Part shown: positions 1 through 6,823 of the stretch, piece after piece
How the letters are laid out: each line of letters starts with the position of its first letter
Position numbering within the stretch: the stretch's first letter is position 1
DNA from: Methanomicrobia archaeon
GTDB lineage: Archaea; Halobacteriota; Syntropharchaeia; Alkanophagales; Methanospirareceae
Length of the DNA stretch: 18,336 nt
Assembly: GCA_016928455.1 (NCBI GenBank)
Contig: JAFGKP010000108.1
Span: forward strand, 1 to 18,336
Direction: 5' to 3'
Program-made: the position numbers and the translations under genes
Notes under the pieces: generated by a model
The model's database searches: none
What the model was told of the DNA's origin: nothing
What the model saw: only the letters and a program-made list of their open reading frames with translations

Positions 1-28
1 ATGCTTGGGGAAGCGAGAACGGATAAAG

Positions 29-604
29 ATGACCGAAGAAGGGGAGAAGGGCGCACAAGCAAAAGCACAAGCAAAAGCGAAGGCGACGGGGAAAGGGAAG
101 GAGAAAGGCAAGGAGAAGGTTAAAGAGAGCGAAGCAGAGAAAGCGGATTTCAAGCACATCGTCCGGATCCTGGATACTGACCTGGATGGTAATAGAACTG
201 TTGTCCATGCGCTCTGCGGCATAAAAGGAGTCGGACGGCGTGTGGCACGGGTTCTGGTCGCGTCTACGAGCGTAGACCCGAATCAGAGAATGGGCAATCT
301 TTCAGATGATGATATAGAGCAGCTCAAGAGCGCAATCATCGGTGTTGAGAAGCGTCTACCGCAGTGGATGCTGAATCGGCGGAAGGATATCCTCACTGGT
401 GATGATAAACACATTATGGGCGCTGATCAGGTGCTGCAGTTACGTGAGGACGTTAATCTGCTCCGGAAGATCCGATCGTATCGTGGTATACGGCACGAGC
501 GTGGTCTGAAGGCGCGCGGACAACGCACGCGATCCACGGGCCGGCGAGGGCTGGTCGTTGGTGTCATACGTAAGAAGATGTTGGCGACGAAGGGAGGCAA
601 GTAA
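29..604 (+). CDS. rps13: 30S ribosomal protein S13 with low-complexity N-terminal extension
   Basis: Small-subunit head protein that contacts the P-site tRNA and 23S rRNA. From about residue 43 the protein is a standard archaeal S13: HIVRILDTDLDGN, the helix-hairpin region GIKGVGRRVARVL, then the basic tail with RSYRGIRHERGLKARGQRT and GRRG. The first 40 or so residues are an Ala/Lys/Gly/Glu-rich extension that ordinary archaeal S13 proteins lack. The ATG at 29 is chosen; an in-frame TTG at 5 would add eight residues. Neither start has a clear Shine-Dalgarno site, and the real promoter lies left of the window. rps4 follows after 19 bases. Identity is certain; the start is less so. Confidence 0.95.
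   Translation: MTEEGEKGAQAKAQAKAKATGKGKEKGKEKVKESEAEKADFKHIVRILDTDLDGNRTVVHALCGIKGVGRRVARVLVASTSVDPNQRMGNLSDDDIEQLKSAIIGVEKRLPQWMLNRRKDILTGDDKHIMGADQVLQLREDVNLLRKIRSYRGIRHERGLKARGQRTRSTGRRGLVVGVIRKKMLATKGGK
53..76 (+). repeat. Two perfect 12-base tandem units inside rps13
   Basis: The unit gcacaagcaaaa occurs twice back to back and encodes AQAKAQAK. A second, imperfect 12-base periodicity follows at about 89-118 and encodes GKGKEKGKEK. Both are in frame, so copy number changes in steps of four residues would be tolerated. Confidence 0.9.
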
Positions 605-623
605 CCGGAGGCGGAAAGAGAAG

Positions 624-1184
624 ATGGGACAACCAAAGCAGAGAAAGAAGCGCTATGAGAAACCGCGACGGCCGTGGGAGATGACGCGAATGAAAGAGGA
701 GCGCGAGATCGCCGAGACCTATGGGTTGAAGAGCAAGCGAGAGATCTGGAAGGCTGATAGTGTAGTCACGCGGTATCGACGCGAGATCCGCGCGATTCTG
801 GCTGAGATCGCGGGTATGAAACCCTCAGAACATACCTTACGGAAGCGAGACGCGATCGTAACGGCCTTGCGACGACGCGGGATACTGCGCGAGAGTGAAG
901 ACTCCACCGGCCGTGTCGAAGACGTCCTGGCACTCACCGTCGAGGATCTCCTGGAACGGCGACTGCAGACTAGGGTCTACAAGAAAGGGCTGGCCAACTC
1001 GCTCAAGCAGGCGCGCCAGCTCATCGTACACGGGCATATCGCGGTTGCCGGTCGACGGGTAACTATTCCATCGTACATTGTGAATGTGGACGAAGAGAGG
1101 CGGATCGATTATTATGGCGCGCCACCGATCGGAGTAAAACCGAGACCGATGACAGAAGGGGAGGCCGCGGAGGTGAAGCGGTAG
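624..1184 (+). CDS. rps4: 30S ribosomal protein S4
   Basis: Primary 16S rRNA-binding protein of the 30S body. The N-terminus (MGQPKQRKKRYEKPRRPW) and the following ERE(I)AETYGLK-type stretch are typical of archaeal S4. The S4 RNA-binding fold is visible around residues 105-160 (LLERRLQTRVYKKGLANSLKQARQLIVHGHIAV). Length of 186 residues is normal for archaea. The ATG at 624 is preceded by a strong GGAGG at 607-611; an upstream in-frame start at 558 would overlap rps13 and is rejected. It sits between rps13 and rps11 in the conserved archaeal order, so it is surely in the same transcript. Confidence 0.97.
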   Translation: MGQPKQRKKRYEKPRRPWEMTRMKEEREIAETYGLKSKREIWKADSVVTRYRREIRAILAEIAGMKPSEHTLRKRDAIVTALRRRGILRESEDSTGRVEDVLALTVEDLLERRLQTRVYKKGLANSLKQARQLIVHGHIAVAGRRVTIPSYIVNVDEERRIDYYGAPPIGVKPRPMTEGEAAEVKR

Positions 1185-1185
1185 C

Positions 1186-1575
1186 ATGGTCGAGGAACGT
1201 TGGGCGATTGCGCACATCTTCTCGTCATTCAATAATACCATCATTACGATTACCGATATGACGGGCGCGGAGACGATTGCACGCGCATCCGGGGGGATGG
1301 TGGCGAAGGCTGATCGCGATGAGAGCTCTCCGTACACCGCGATGCTCATGGCACAACAACTGGCAGACAAGCTAAAAGAGCGGGAGATACGGGGATTACG
1401 GGTGAAGGTAAAGGCCGCCTCGGGCCGAAAATCGCGGACGACCGCACCGGGTGCACAGGCGGCGATTCGCGCGTTTGCGCGTGCTGGATTGCGCATCGGA
1501 AAGATCGAGGACGTGACACCAGTCCCGCACGACGGCACGAAGCGGCCGGGTGGCAAACGTGGCAGGCGAGTTTAA
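1186..1575 (+). CDS. rps11: 30S ribosomal protein S11
   Basis: Platform protein of the 30S subunit near the mRNA exit. It reads as a full-length archaeal S11 of 129 residues: WAIAHIFSSFNNTIITITDMTGAET near the N-terminus, ASGGMV, the AAS(G)RKSRTTAPGAQAA segment, and the conserved basic end PHDGTKRPGGKRGRRV. The start ATG lies one base after the rps4 stop, with GGAGGTGA at 1169-1176 inside the end of rps4, so translation of the two is likely coupled. Nothing is missing. Confidence 0.97.
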   Translation: MVEERWAIAHIFSSFNNTIITITDMTGAETIARASGGMVAKADRDESSPYTAMLMAQQLADKLKEREIRGLRVKVKAASGRKSRTTAPGAQAAIRAFARAGLRIGKIEDVTPVPHDGTKRPGGKRGRRV

Positions 1576-1591
1576 GTTGGTGTGACCTCCG

Positions 1592-2260
1592 GTGGAGACG
1601 CAGCATAAGATCGAAATGGACGTGGAAATAGCGGAACGCGGGAAGACCGAGGTGAAGTTCATACTCTCGGGCGTGAAGGTCCGTTTTGCCAATGCGTTAC
1701 GGCGAACGATGATCGCTGATGTGGCGAAGCTCGCCATCGATGAGGTGAACATCCTTGAGAACACCTCGCTCTTATATGACGAGCAGTTAGCGCACCGGTT
1801 GGGCTTGATTCCGCTGAGAACGAAGCGGCATGAGTTCGGGCCTGAGGATCGGATTTCACTGACCCTGGAGGCGATCAGCCCTGAACGGGAGGGGTATACA
1901 GTCGTCTACTCCAAGGAGCTTATCTCCTCTGATCCTACCGTGGAGCCGGCGTATGGGAATATTCCACTGGTGAAGTTGATCTCGTCGGAGCGTGAAGTAG
2001 GGGGCTTGAAGTCGGTGGCCCGCCAAAGGATCGCACTGGAAGCGGTTGCACGGTTGGGATGCGGTCGCGAGCATGCGAAGTGGCAGGCCGTTACCGCCTG
2101 CAGCTATCAGGAACTCGTAGAAGGGGACCATAAAGGCGCGCTGCTCTTTACGGTCGAGAGTGATGGTGCGCTGCCGGTGGATGATATCATCGGCGAAGCG
2201 GCGAATTTATTGCGCGCAACGTGCGAGCGTGTACTCGCGGAGTTGACTGCGATCTGCTAA
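1592..2260 (+). CDS. rpoD: DNA-directed RNA polymerase subunit D (Rpo3)
   Basis: Archaeal counterpart of bacterial alpha N-terminal domain and eukaryotic Rpb3; it pairs with subunit L to start polymerase assembly. The alpha motif VRFANALRRTMIADVAKLAI is near residues 30-50 and a second conserved block, LGCGREHAKWQAV, near 152-164. The 222 residues contain no cluster of cysteines in the middle, so the iron-sulfur domain of some archaeal D subunits appears absent. The GTG at 1592 has a GGTGTGA at suitable distance; an ATG at 1616 (MDVEIAERG) is a good alternative because family members usually begin there. It is the last gene of the ribosomal cluster here: the usual rpl18e-rpl13-rps9 continuation is missing. 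Confidence 0.95.
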   Translation: METQHKIEMDVEIAERGKTEVKFILSGVKVRFANALRRTMIADVAKLAIDEVNILENTSLLYDEQLAHRLGLIPLRTKRHEFGPEDRISLTLEAISPEREGYTVVYSKELISSDPTVEPAYGNIPLVKLISSEREVGGLKSVARQRIALEAVARLGCGREHAKWQAVTACSYQELVEGDHKGALLFTVESDGALPVDDIIGEAANLLRATCERVLAELTAIC

Positions 2261-2306
2261 CTATCTGAATCCGAATACCTATTTTGATCCGGTTTGGAGC
2301 GTATGC

Positions 2307-2325
2307 CGCTATCATATATATAGCG
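2307..2325. repeat. Short inverted repeat after rpoD
   Basis: CGCTAT (2307-2312) and ATAGCG (2320-2325) flank an AT-only core of alternating A and T. It lies 46 bases past the rpoD stop. It could be a weak terminator of the ribosomal operon, an operator, or an additional TATA element for cofC. The rest of 2261-2407 holds no gene. Confidence 0.35.
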
Positions 2326-2373
2326 CGACCTGCCGCTCGCTTTTGGCTGAAGGGGTATAAAGCGAAATCAAAC

Positions 2374-2382
2374 CTTATAAAT
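2374..2382 (+). promoter_or_regulatory. TATA box for cofC
   Basis: cttataaat is a near-consensus archaeal TATA box. Its centre is about 30 bases before the cofC GTG at 2408, so transcription would start within a few bases of the start codon. There is no Shine-Dalgarno site before that GTG. Together these suggest a leaderless or nearly leaderless mRNA, independent of the ribosomal operon. Confidence 0.6.
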
Positions 2383-2407
2383 AGGGTGAGGGTATAGACT
2401 AGACGAT

Positions 2408-3088
2408 GTGAAAGCGGTAATACCCTTCAAGCAGGCGGGCGCAAAATCGCGTTTGGGCGCGGTATTGAGCGAGAACGAACGTGAAGAGCTCGCACTCTGT
2501 ATGCTCCAGGATGTGTTAGTTGCGCTGGCTCGATCGACGATCCATGAGGTTGAGATTATCACGACTGCCGCGTCGGCTGATCTCATGGCGGTGACAAAGC
2601 AGCATGGCGCGTCAAACATGCGTATCACGGTGCGTGAAGACCGCCGGGACTTGAACGATGCGCTCAACGATCTGCTCGCGGACGAACGAGAGCCCGTACT
2701 GGTACTCATGGCTGATATCCCGCTCGCGCAGCCCGGGACGATCAATGAGATCGTTGCGCATCCCGAGGAGGTGGTGATCGCGCCGGGTCGAAAAGGAGGT
2801 ACGAACGCGCTATTCCTGCGGAACCCGTCGGCGTTCTCAGTCTCCTACTATGGGACAAGCTTTCTGAAGCATCGCGAGCTCGCGCAGCGGCGGCATTTGA
2901 GCGTCGCGATTCATGATTCGTTCTTAATTAGCACGGACATTGATGAGGTGGATGATCTGATCGAGTTATTGATTCATGGCAAGGGGTACTCGACCGCGTA
3001 TCTCCGTCATATCGGCGTCCAGCTTCTTGTGGATACGCAGGCGAAGACCCGTACGCTAATCACGCGTAGCGCTGCGGAAGAGCGATAA
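2408..3088 (+). CDS. cofC: 2-phospho-L-lactate guanylyltransferase (F420 biosynthesis)
   Basis: CofC activates 2-phospholactate (or phosphoenolpyruvate, depending on lineage) with GTP for coenzyme F420 side-chain assembly in the cytoplasm. The nucleotidyltransferase fold is evident: the N-terminal AVIPFKQAGAKSRLG glycine/lysine loop at residues 3-17, the LVLMADIPLAQPGTI metal and nucleotide block near 97-111, and APGRKGGTNALFLRNP near 124-139. These match the CofC/MobA-like family, and 226 residues is the usual size. GTG start at 2408, placed just downstream of a TATA box. F420 is the electron carrier of the methanogenesis pathway that also uses the next gene, ftr, so the pairing makes sense, though each gene seems to have its own promoter. 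Confidence 0.93.
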   Translation: MKAVIPFKQAGAKSRLGAVLSENEREELALCMLQDVLVALARSTIHEVEIITTAASADLMAVTKQHGASNMRITVREDRRDLNDALNDLLADEREPVLVLMADIPLAQPGTINEIVAHPEEVVIAPGRKGGTNALFLRNPSAFSVSYYGTSFLKHRELAQRRHLSVAIHDSFLISTDIDEVDDLIELLIHGKGYSTAYLRHIGVQLLVDTQAKTRTLITRSAAEER

Positions 3089-3094
3089 AAATAG
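3084..3094 (+). promoter_or_regulatory. TATA-like element for ftr
   Basis: gataaaaatag overlaps the cofC stop codon. Its distance to the ftr ATG (3147) would give a leader of roughly 30 bases containing the AAGGAG site at 3131-3136. A following cctttttgt run (about 3099-3107) may also help end cofC transcripts. Confidence 0.45.
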
Positions 3095-3146
3095 AAACCT
3101 TTTTGTACTTCGCGACCTTCTAGCCACATCAAGGAGCTAAGCAAAA

Positions 3147-4034
3147 ATGAAACTGGAAGGAGTTGAGATAGAAGATACCTTTGCTGAAGCGTTTCCCATA
3201 AAGGTTGCACGTGTGTTGATCACGGCGGTGAACGAGAAGTGGGCGATGGAAACGGCGAGAGAGGCGACAGGGTTCGGCACGTCGGTCATTGGCTGTCCTG
3301 CGGAGGCGGGGATCGATAGAGTACTCACCGGTGATGAAACCCCGGATGGGAGACCGGGAGTGGCAATAATGATCTGTCACTTCAAAAAGGACGGTATAAA
3401 GGAACAACTGCTGGGACGATTAGGACAGTGTGTATTCACAGCACCTACAACAGCCATGTTTAACGGTCTCGACGCAGAAGAAAAACTCCCTATAAAACTC
3501 CACTTCTTTGGGGACGGGTTTGAATACGAGAAAGAGGTTGGCGGTCGTAAAGTCTGGGGCATTCCGATGATGGAGGGGGATTTTATTTGTGAAGAGGAAT
3601 ATGGCGTGAAGCCTGGGGTTGCCGGGGGGAATTTCTTTATCCTTGCAAAAGATCAGATGTCTGCATTAATCGCCGCTGAAAATAGTGTTGCCGCCGTAAG
3701 GCAGGTAGAAGGTACCATAACTCCGTTTACCGGTGGTATTGTTGCATCAGGCTCGAAAGTGGGTTCAAAATACAAGTTCATGCATGCCAGCACCAATGAG
3801 AAGTTCTGTCCTACCTTGCGGGATAAAGTAGAAGGTTCTCAAATACCCGAAGGTGTGAATGGTGTCTATGAAATAGTGATCAACGGCGTTAGCGAGGAAG
3901 CGGTTAAGAAAGCGATGCGAATAGGAATAAAAGCTGCGGTGAAGGTTCCAGACATCGTAAAAATAAGCGCAGGGAACTTCGAGGGTAAATTGGGAAAATA
4001 TCAATTCCAGCTCAGGGATGTCCTGGGGCTGTAG
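3147..4034 (+). CDS. ftr: Formylmethanofuran:tetrahydromethanopterin formyltransferase
   Basis: Ftr moves the formyl group between methanofuran and tetrahydromethanopterin, an early step of methanogenesis from CO2 and a late step when the pathway runs in reverse for methane or alkane oxidation. The full 295-residue protein is recognisable: EDTFAEAFPIKVARVLITA at the N-terminus, TGFGTSVIGCPAEAGID, RPG, the KVWGIPMMEGDFICEE block, TPFTGGIVASGSKVGSKY, and PEGVNGVYEIVINGV. Length is normal for the family. ATG at 3147 with AAGGAG 10 bases before it. Its base composition is clearly lower in GC than neighbouring genes and it uses the Ile codon ATA often, unlike cofC or rpoD. A hairpin terminator candidate follows. 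Confidence 0.97.
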   Translation: MKLEGVEIEDTFAEAFPIKVARVLITAVNEKWAMETAREATGFGTSVIGCPAEAGIDRVLTGDETPDGRPGVAIMICHFKKDGIKEQLLGRLGQCVFTAPTTAMFNGLDAEEKLPIKLHFFGDGFEYEKEVGGRKVWGIPMMEGDFICEEEYGVKPGVAGGNFFILAKDQMSALIAAENSVAAVRQVEGTITPFTGGIVASGSKVGSKYKFMHASTNEKFCPTLRDKVEGSQIPEGVNGVYEIVINGVSEEAVKKAMRIGIKAAVKVPDIVKISAGNFEGKLGKYQFQLRDVLGL

Positions 4035-4076
4035 CGCTTTAGCAACGCGGTAACAAACCGTCTAAGGGGGGACAGG

Positions 4077-4117
4077 AGAGGCTCGAACAGCCTCTTCACT
4101 CATTTTATTCTTCGTTT
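4077..4117 (+). terminator. Hairpin plus T-rich tract after ftr
   Basis: AGAGGCT (4077-4083) pairs perfectly with AGCCTCT (4089-4095) over a five-base loop. A pyrimidine-rich stretch with several T runs follows (cattttattcttcgttt). It sits 43 bases after the ftr stop and before rnc, fitting termination of the ftr transcript. Confidence 0.5.
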
Positions 4118-4175
4118 CGCCTCATACGTGCGTGTGAACTTATGGAGGTAATGAATAAGGAGCGTTCATGCTTGA

Positions 4176-4946
4176 ATGAGTGAACATGCATCCACCGCAC
4201 TCGCCGAACTCCAACGCCGGATCGGCTACCGGTTCACAAATCAAACGCTATTGGTGACCGCCCTCACCACGAGCTCGTACACACAAGAGCACCCTGAGAT
4301 TGCCAATTATCAGGAACTGGAGTTCCTCGGCGATCGCGTTATCAGTTTGATCATAGCTGAACATCTTTTTGCCCAGAGATCGCTGGACGAAGGGAAGATG
4401 ACCTTTCTCAAGGCGGAGATTGAGCGCAACGAACAACTCGCAGCGTTCGGCGAGCGACTCGGTTTGACGGCGTTTATCAGAGCTACTGAACCCCACGCTG
4501 AGATCAGCGCGAAGGTGGTTGCGGACATCTTTGAGGCTATCTGCGGTGCTATCTACTGGGATAGCAGAGATGCGACGGGAATGAGTGCGGTAAAACAGTT
4601 TCTGAAGCAGTTCGACCTTTTTGGACGGCTAGAGGAGCGTCTCGCAACCGAAGAAGCGTTCCTGCCGGTTCGCAATCAATTTGAGAACAGATTTCGCGAG
4701 ATCTATCGGTGCAACCCTGAGATCAGGTTCACGTACGAGTCACAGGGCGAGGCGCACCAGATGGAGTGGCGTATCGAGCAGTGCGCGATAAAAGACCCGG
4801 CGTCGGGCGACTTCGTGGAGTTAGAGAGTGTGCGGAGTGGGCAGTGGTTTAAGAGAAAGCAGGATGCTGAGACTGACGTACTGATGCAGGCGCATGAGTA
4901 CCTGGCGAAACGGGCATGGCGCTTCAATGCCGTTACAACCCTTTGA
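4176..4946 (+). CDS. rnc: Ribonuclease III (full-length, dsRBD-like C-terminus)
   Basis: RNase III cuts double-stranded RNA with two metal ions. The catalytic domain spans about residues 8-150. The signature YQELEFLGDRVISLIIAEHL supplies E49 and D53, and VVADIFEAICGAIYWD supplies D117 and E120; all four metal ligands are present with canonical spacing. Residues 165-246 look like a diverged dsRNA-binding domain: an N-terminal helix (FENRFREIY), three strands, then a helix (KQDAETDVLMQAHEYLAK), with a weak rather than textbook KKxAE motif. At 256 residues it is complete. ATG at 4176 with AAGGAG at 4157-4162, a slightly long spacing; a 13-codon reading frame (4142-4183) overlaps the start. Most archaea process rRNA with the splicing endonuclease, so this gene is notable and may be of bacterial origin. 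The gene is followed by a convergent PAN. Confidence 0.9.
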   Translation: MSEHASTALAELQRRIGYRFTNQTLLVTALTTSSYTQEHPEIANYQELEFLGDRVISLIIAEHLFAQRSLDEGKMTFLKAEIERNEQLAAFGERLGLTAFIRATEPHAEISAKVVADIFEAICGAIYWDSRDATGMSAVKQFLKQFDLFGRLEERLATEEAFLPVRNQFENRFREIYRCNPEIRFTYESQGEAHQMEWRIEQCAIKDPASGDFVELESVRSGQWFKRKQDAETDVLMQAHEYLAKRAWRFNAVTTL

Positions 4947-5092
4947 GCTGTGCGTACCGTAACCCTACCACATCACGCCAACACTCATCAACACGCCGGA
5001 ATTTGCGCTCGGCTCTTTCAACGAATAAAAGAGGCCAAAATCCGTAATTTGGGCGTCCTTTGGGATTGATGAGAAGTAGCAGGGTTCTGCCC
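4947..5092. other. Convergent intergenic region between rnc and pan
   Basis: No gene is seen. A candidate hairpin pairs GGCTCTTT (5011-5018) with AAAGAGgCC (5028-5036, one bulged G); a second alternative stem uses CCAAA (5035-5039) with TTTGG (5048-5052). Either could serve as a shared terminator, but neither has a strong T tract. Confidence 0.35.
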
Positions 5093-6328
5093 TCACGCGA
5101 ACATAACGCCCGCTTCTTTTGTGGTGAGAAAATCCCACTGCTTGCTCTCTTTGACTTTTTTGATCGCGCGTTCGAATTCCTCCATGCCCACCGCCTTTTT
5201 CTGCATACGCGCGGTGAACATGCCCGCTTCGACCACAATCGCCTTGATATCCGCGCCCGTTGCACGATCTGTAAGTTTCGCCAGAGTCTCGAGATCGACA
5301 TCTTTCGCCAGCTTCATCGGTCCAGTGTGGATCTTGAAGATCTCCAGCCGCCCATTTTTATCAGGCACCGGCACATGGATGATGCGATCAAATCGGCCAG
5401 GTCGAAGCAGTGCGGGATCGAGAATGTCAGGCCGATTCGTGGCTCCGATGATGCGTACCTCGCCGCGCTGGTCGAACCCATCCACTTCTGCCAGGAGCTG
5501 CATCATCGTTCGCTGCACCTCGCGCTCGCCCGAGGTGCCATCTTCGATCCGCCGTGCCGCGATCGCGTCGATCTCATCAATGAAGAGTATTGAGGGTGCT
5601 TTCTCCTTCGCCAGTTCGAACAGCTCACGTACCATTCGGGCACCCTCGCCGATATACTTCTGCACCAGTTCAGAGCCAACGACGCGGATAAACGTGGCTG
5701 AGGTACGGTTTGCTACCGCTTTCGCGAGCATCGTTTTGCCCGTTCCGGGCTCGCCGATGAGGAGTACGCCCTTCGGCGGCACCACACCGATGCACATGAA
5801 CCGTTCTGGATCGGTGAGGGGGAGCTCAACAATCTCTGTTATCTCCTCTATCTGGCTCTCTAACCCACCAATCATGCCATAATCAACGTCGGGGGATTCG
5901 ATTACCTCCATGCCGTAGACCGAGGGATCTTTTGCAGATGAGAGTACGCTGACGACCGCCAGGGACTGCTGATTCAAGCCCACCTGTGCGCCCGCGAAGA
6001 GTTTTTGAGGCTCGCAGAATTGGGTTGAGTAATGGACGACGAACCGCGGGCCAGTGCTACTCCTTACGACCAGCTTATTATCGTCCATGACCTCGACGAC
6101 CGTACCAATGATCAATGGTGGTGCGCGCAACTTCTCGAGCTCAGACCGCAACTTTCGCAACTCGCCCTCATAGCGCGTTCGCATATCCTCGTAATACCGC
6201 CCTTCGCGATTCATACGCTCCAATCGATCTCGCAGCCGGCTATTCGACTCCTCCAGCTGCTTAATACGGTCTTGAAGATACCGTGAATACTCATCATCTG
6301 ACGGGACTCCCACACTGCTCGCTTTCAT
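5093..6328 (-). CDS. pan: Proteasome-activating nucleotidase (PAN)
   Basis: Hexameric AAA+ ATPase that unfolds proteins and feeds them to the archaeal 20S proteasome. An N-terminal coiled coil covers about residues 12-68, followed by an OB-fold segment (71-130). The AAA domain has Walker A GEPGTGKT (192-199), pore loop KYIGEGAR (224-231), Walker B ILFIDEID (247-254), sensor 1 GATNRPD (295-301) and arginine fingers in LLRPGRFDR (307-315). The last three residues are MFA, a variant of the HbYX tail (hydrophobic-Tyr-X) that docks into the proteasome, with Phe in place of Tyr. Length 411 is normal. ATG at 6328, with a TATA box about 35 bases upstream; divergent from mbf1. No proteasome subunit gene is in the window. 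Confidence 0.96.
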   Translation of the reverse strand: MKASSVGVPSDDEYSRYLQDRIKQLEESNSRLRDRLERMNREGRYYEDMRTRYEGELRKLRSELEKLRAPPLIIGTVVEVMDDNKLVVRSSTGPRFVVHYSTQFCEPQKLFAGAQVGLNQQSLAVVSVLSSAKDPSVYGMEVIESPDVDYGMIGGLESQIEEITEIVELPLTDPERFMCIGVVPPKGVLLIGEPGTGKTMLAKAVANRTSATFIRVVGSELVQKYIGEGARMVRELFELAKEKAPSILFIDEIDAIAARRIEDGTSGEREVQRTMMQLLAEVDGFDQRGEVRIIGATNRPDILDPALLRPGRFDRIIHVPVPDKNGRLEIFKIHTGPMKLAKDVDLETLAKLTDRATGADIKAIVVEAGMFTARMQKKAVGMEEFERAIKKVKESKQWDFLTTKEAGVMFA

Positions 6329-6400
6329 GTTATCCCCGCTATTTATTACTGCTCGCGATCATATATAAGATACCAGAGGTTAGACGCAGGAGGTTTTGGC
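6329..6400. promoter_or_regulatory. Divergent promoter region, pan / mbf1
   Basis: Only 72 bases separate the two start codons. catatataag at 6360-6369, read on the minus strand as cttatatatg, is a TATA box placed to give pan a leader of about 12 bases. For mbf1, tttatta at 6342-6348 would place the start near 6370 and leave the AGGAGG site (6388-6393) in a short leader; the 6360 element could also work in this direction. Basal factors may compete between the two promoters. Confidence 0.55.
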
Positions 6401-6823
6401 ATGACCGAATGCGAGATATGTGGCGCGACGATAGTCGGAAAGGCGCAATTCATCACCATTGGTAGCTCGCAGCTCCGCGTCTGTCGCGCGTGTGCTCGAT
6501 ACGGAACGAGCGTAAGTGAGAGCCAGCCAGCAAAGGCGCGAACGCAGCTCGGCGGCTTCACGAGCGAGCAGGAGCAGCTCGCACGAGCAAAACAGCGTCT
6601 GTACGAGCAGATGGATCATGAGCTGGCGGAGGAGCTCGAGATTCCGGAGGATTTCGGCCGGCGAATAAAAGAAGCACGAGAACGGGTCGGACTGAAGCAG
6701 GCAGAGCTCGCGCAACGGATCAATGAGAAGGAGTCCTTGCTCCGGAAGATCGAGCATGAAGAGATTATGCCCACGGACGAGGTCAGGGCGAAGCTCGAGC
6801 GTGTCCTCAAGATCTCGCTATGA
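6401..6823 (+). CDS. mbf1: Archaeal multiprotein bridging factor 1
   Basis: MBF1 homologues join an N-terminal zinc ribbon to a Cro/C1-type helix-turn-helix. Here the ribbon is CEIC (C4, C7) and CRAC (C28, C31). A charged linker follows, then the HTH at about residues 83-135: DFGRRIKEARERVGLKQAEL and KESLLRKIEHEEIMPTDEV. The protein ends soon after, at 140 residues, typical of the family. In archaea MBF1 associates with the small ribosomal subunit and its exact role is unsettled, so translation or stress function is more likely than classical co-activation. ATG at 6401 is set by AGGAGG eight bases earlier. Its last six bases overlap the convergent membrane protein gene. Confidence 0.93.
   Translation: MTECEICGATIVGKAQFITIGSSQLRVCRACARYGTSVSESQPAKARTQLGGFTSEQEQLARAKQRLYEQMDHELAEELEIPEDFGRRIKEARERVGLKQAELAQRINEKESLLRKIEHEEIMPTDEVRAKLERVLKISL

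Noticed and set aside
837..1556. 239-codon minus-strand open frame across rps4 and rps11
   Set aside because: It lies wholly over two certain ribosomal protein genes and has no recognisable features.
5121..5882. Long plus-strand open frames (up to 253 codons) opposite pan
   Set aside because: The minus strand encodes an unmistakable AAA+ ATPase through the whole region; the plus frames are Ser/Arg-rich shadows with no family resemblance.
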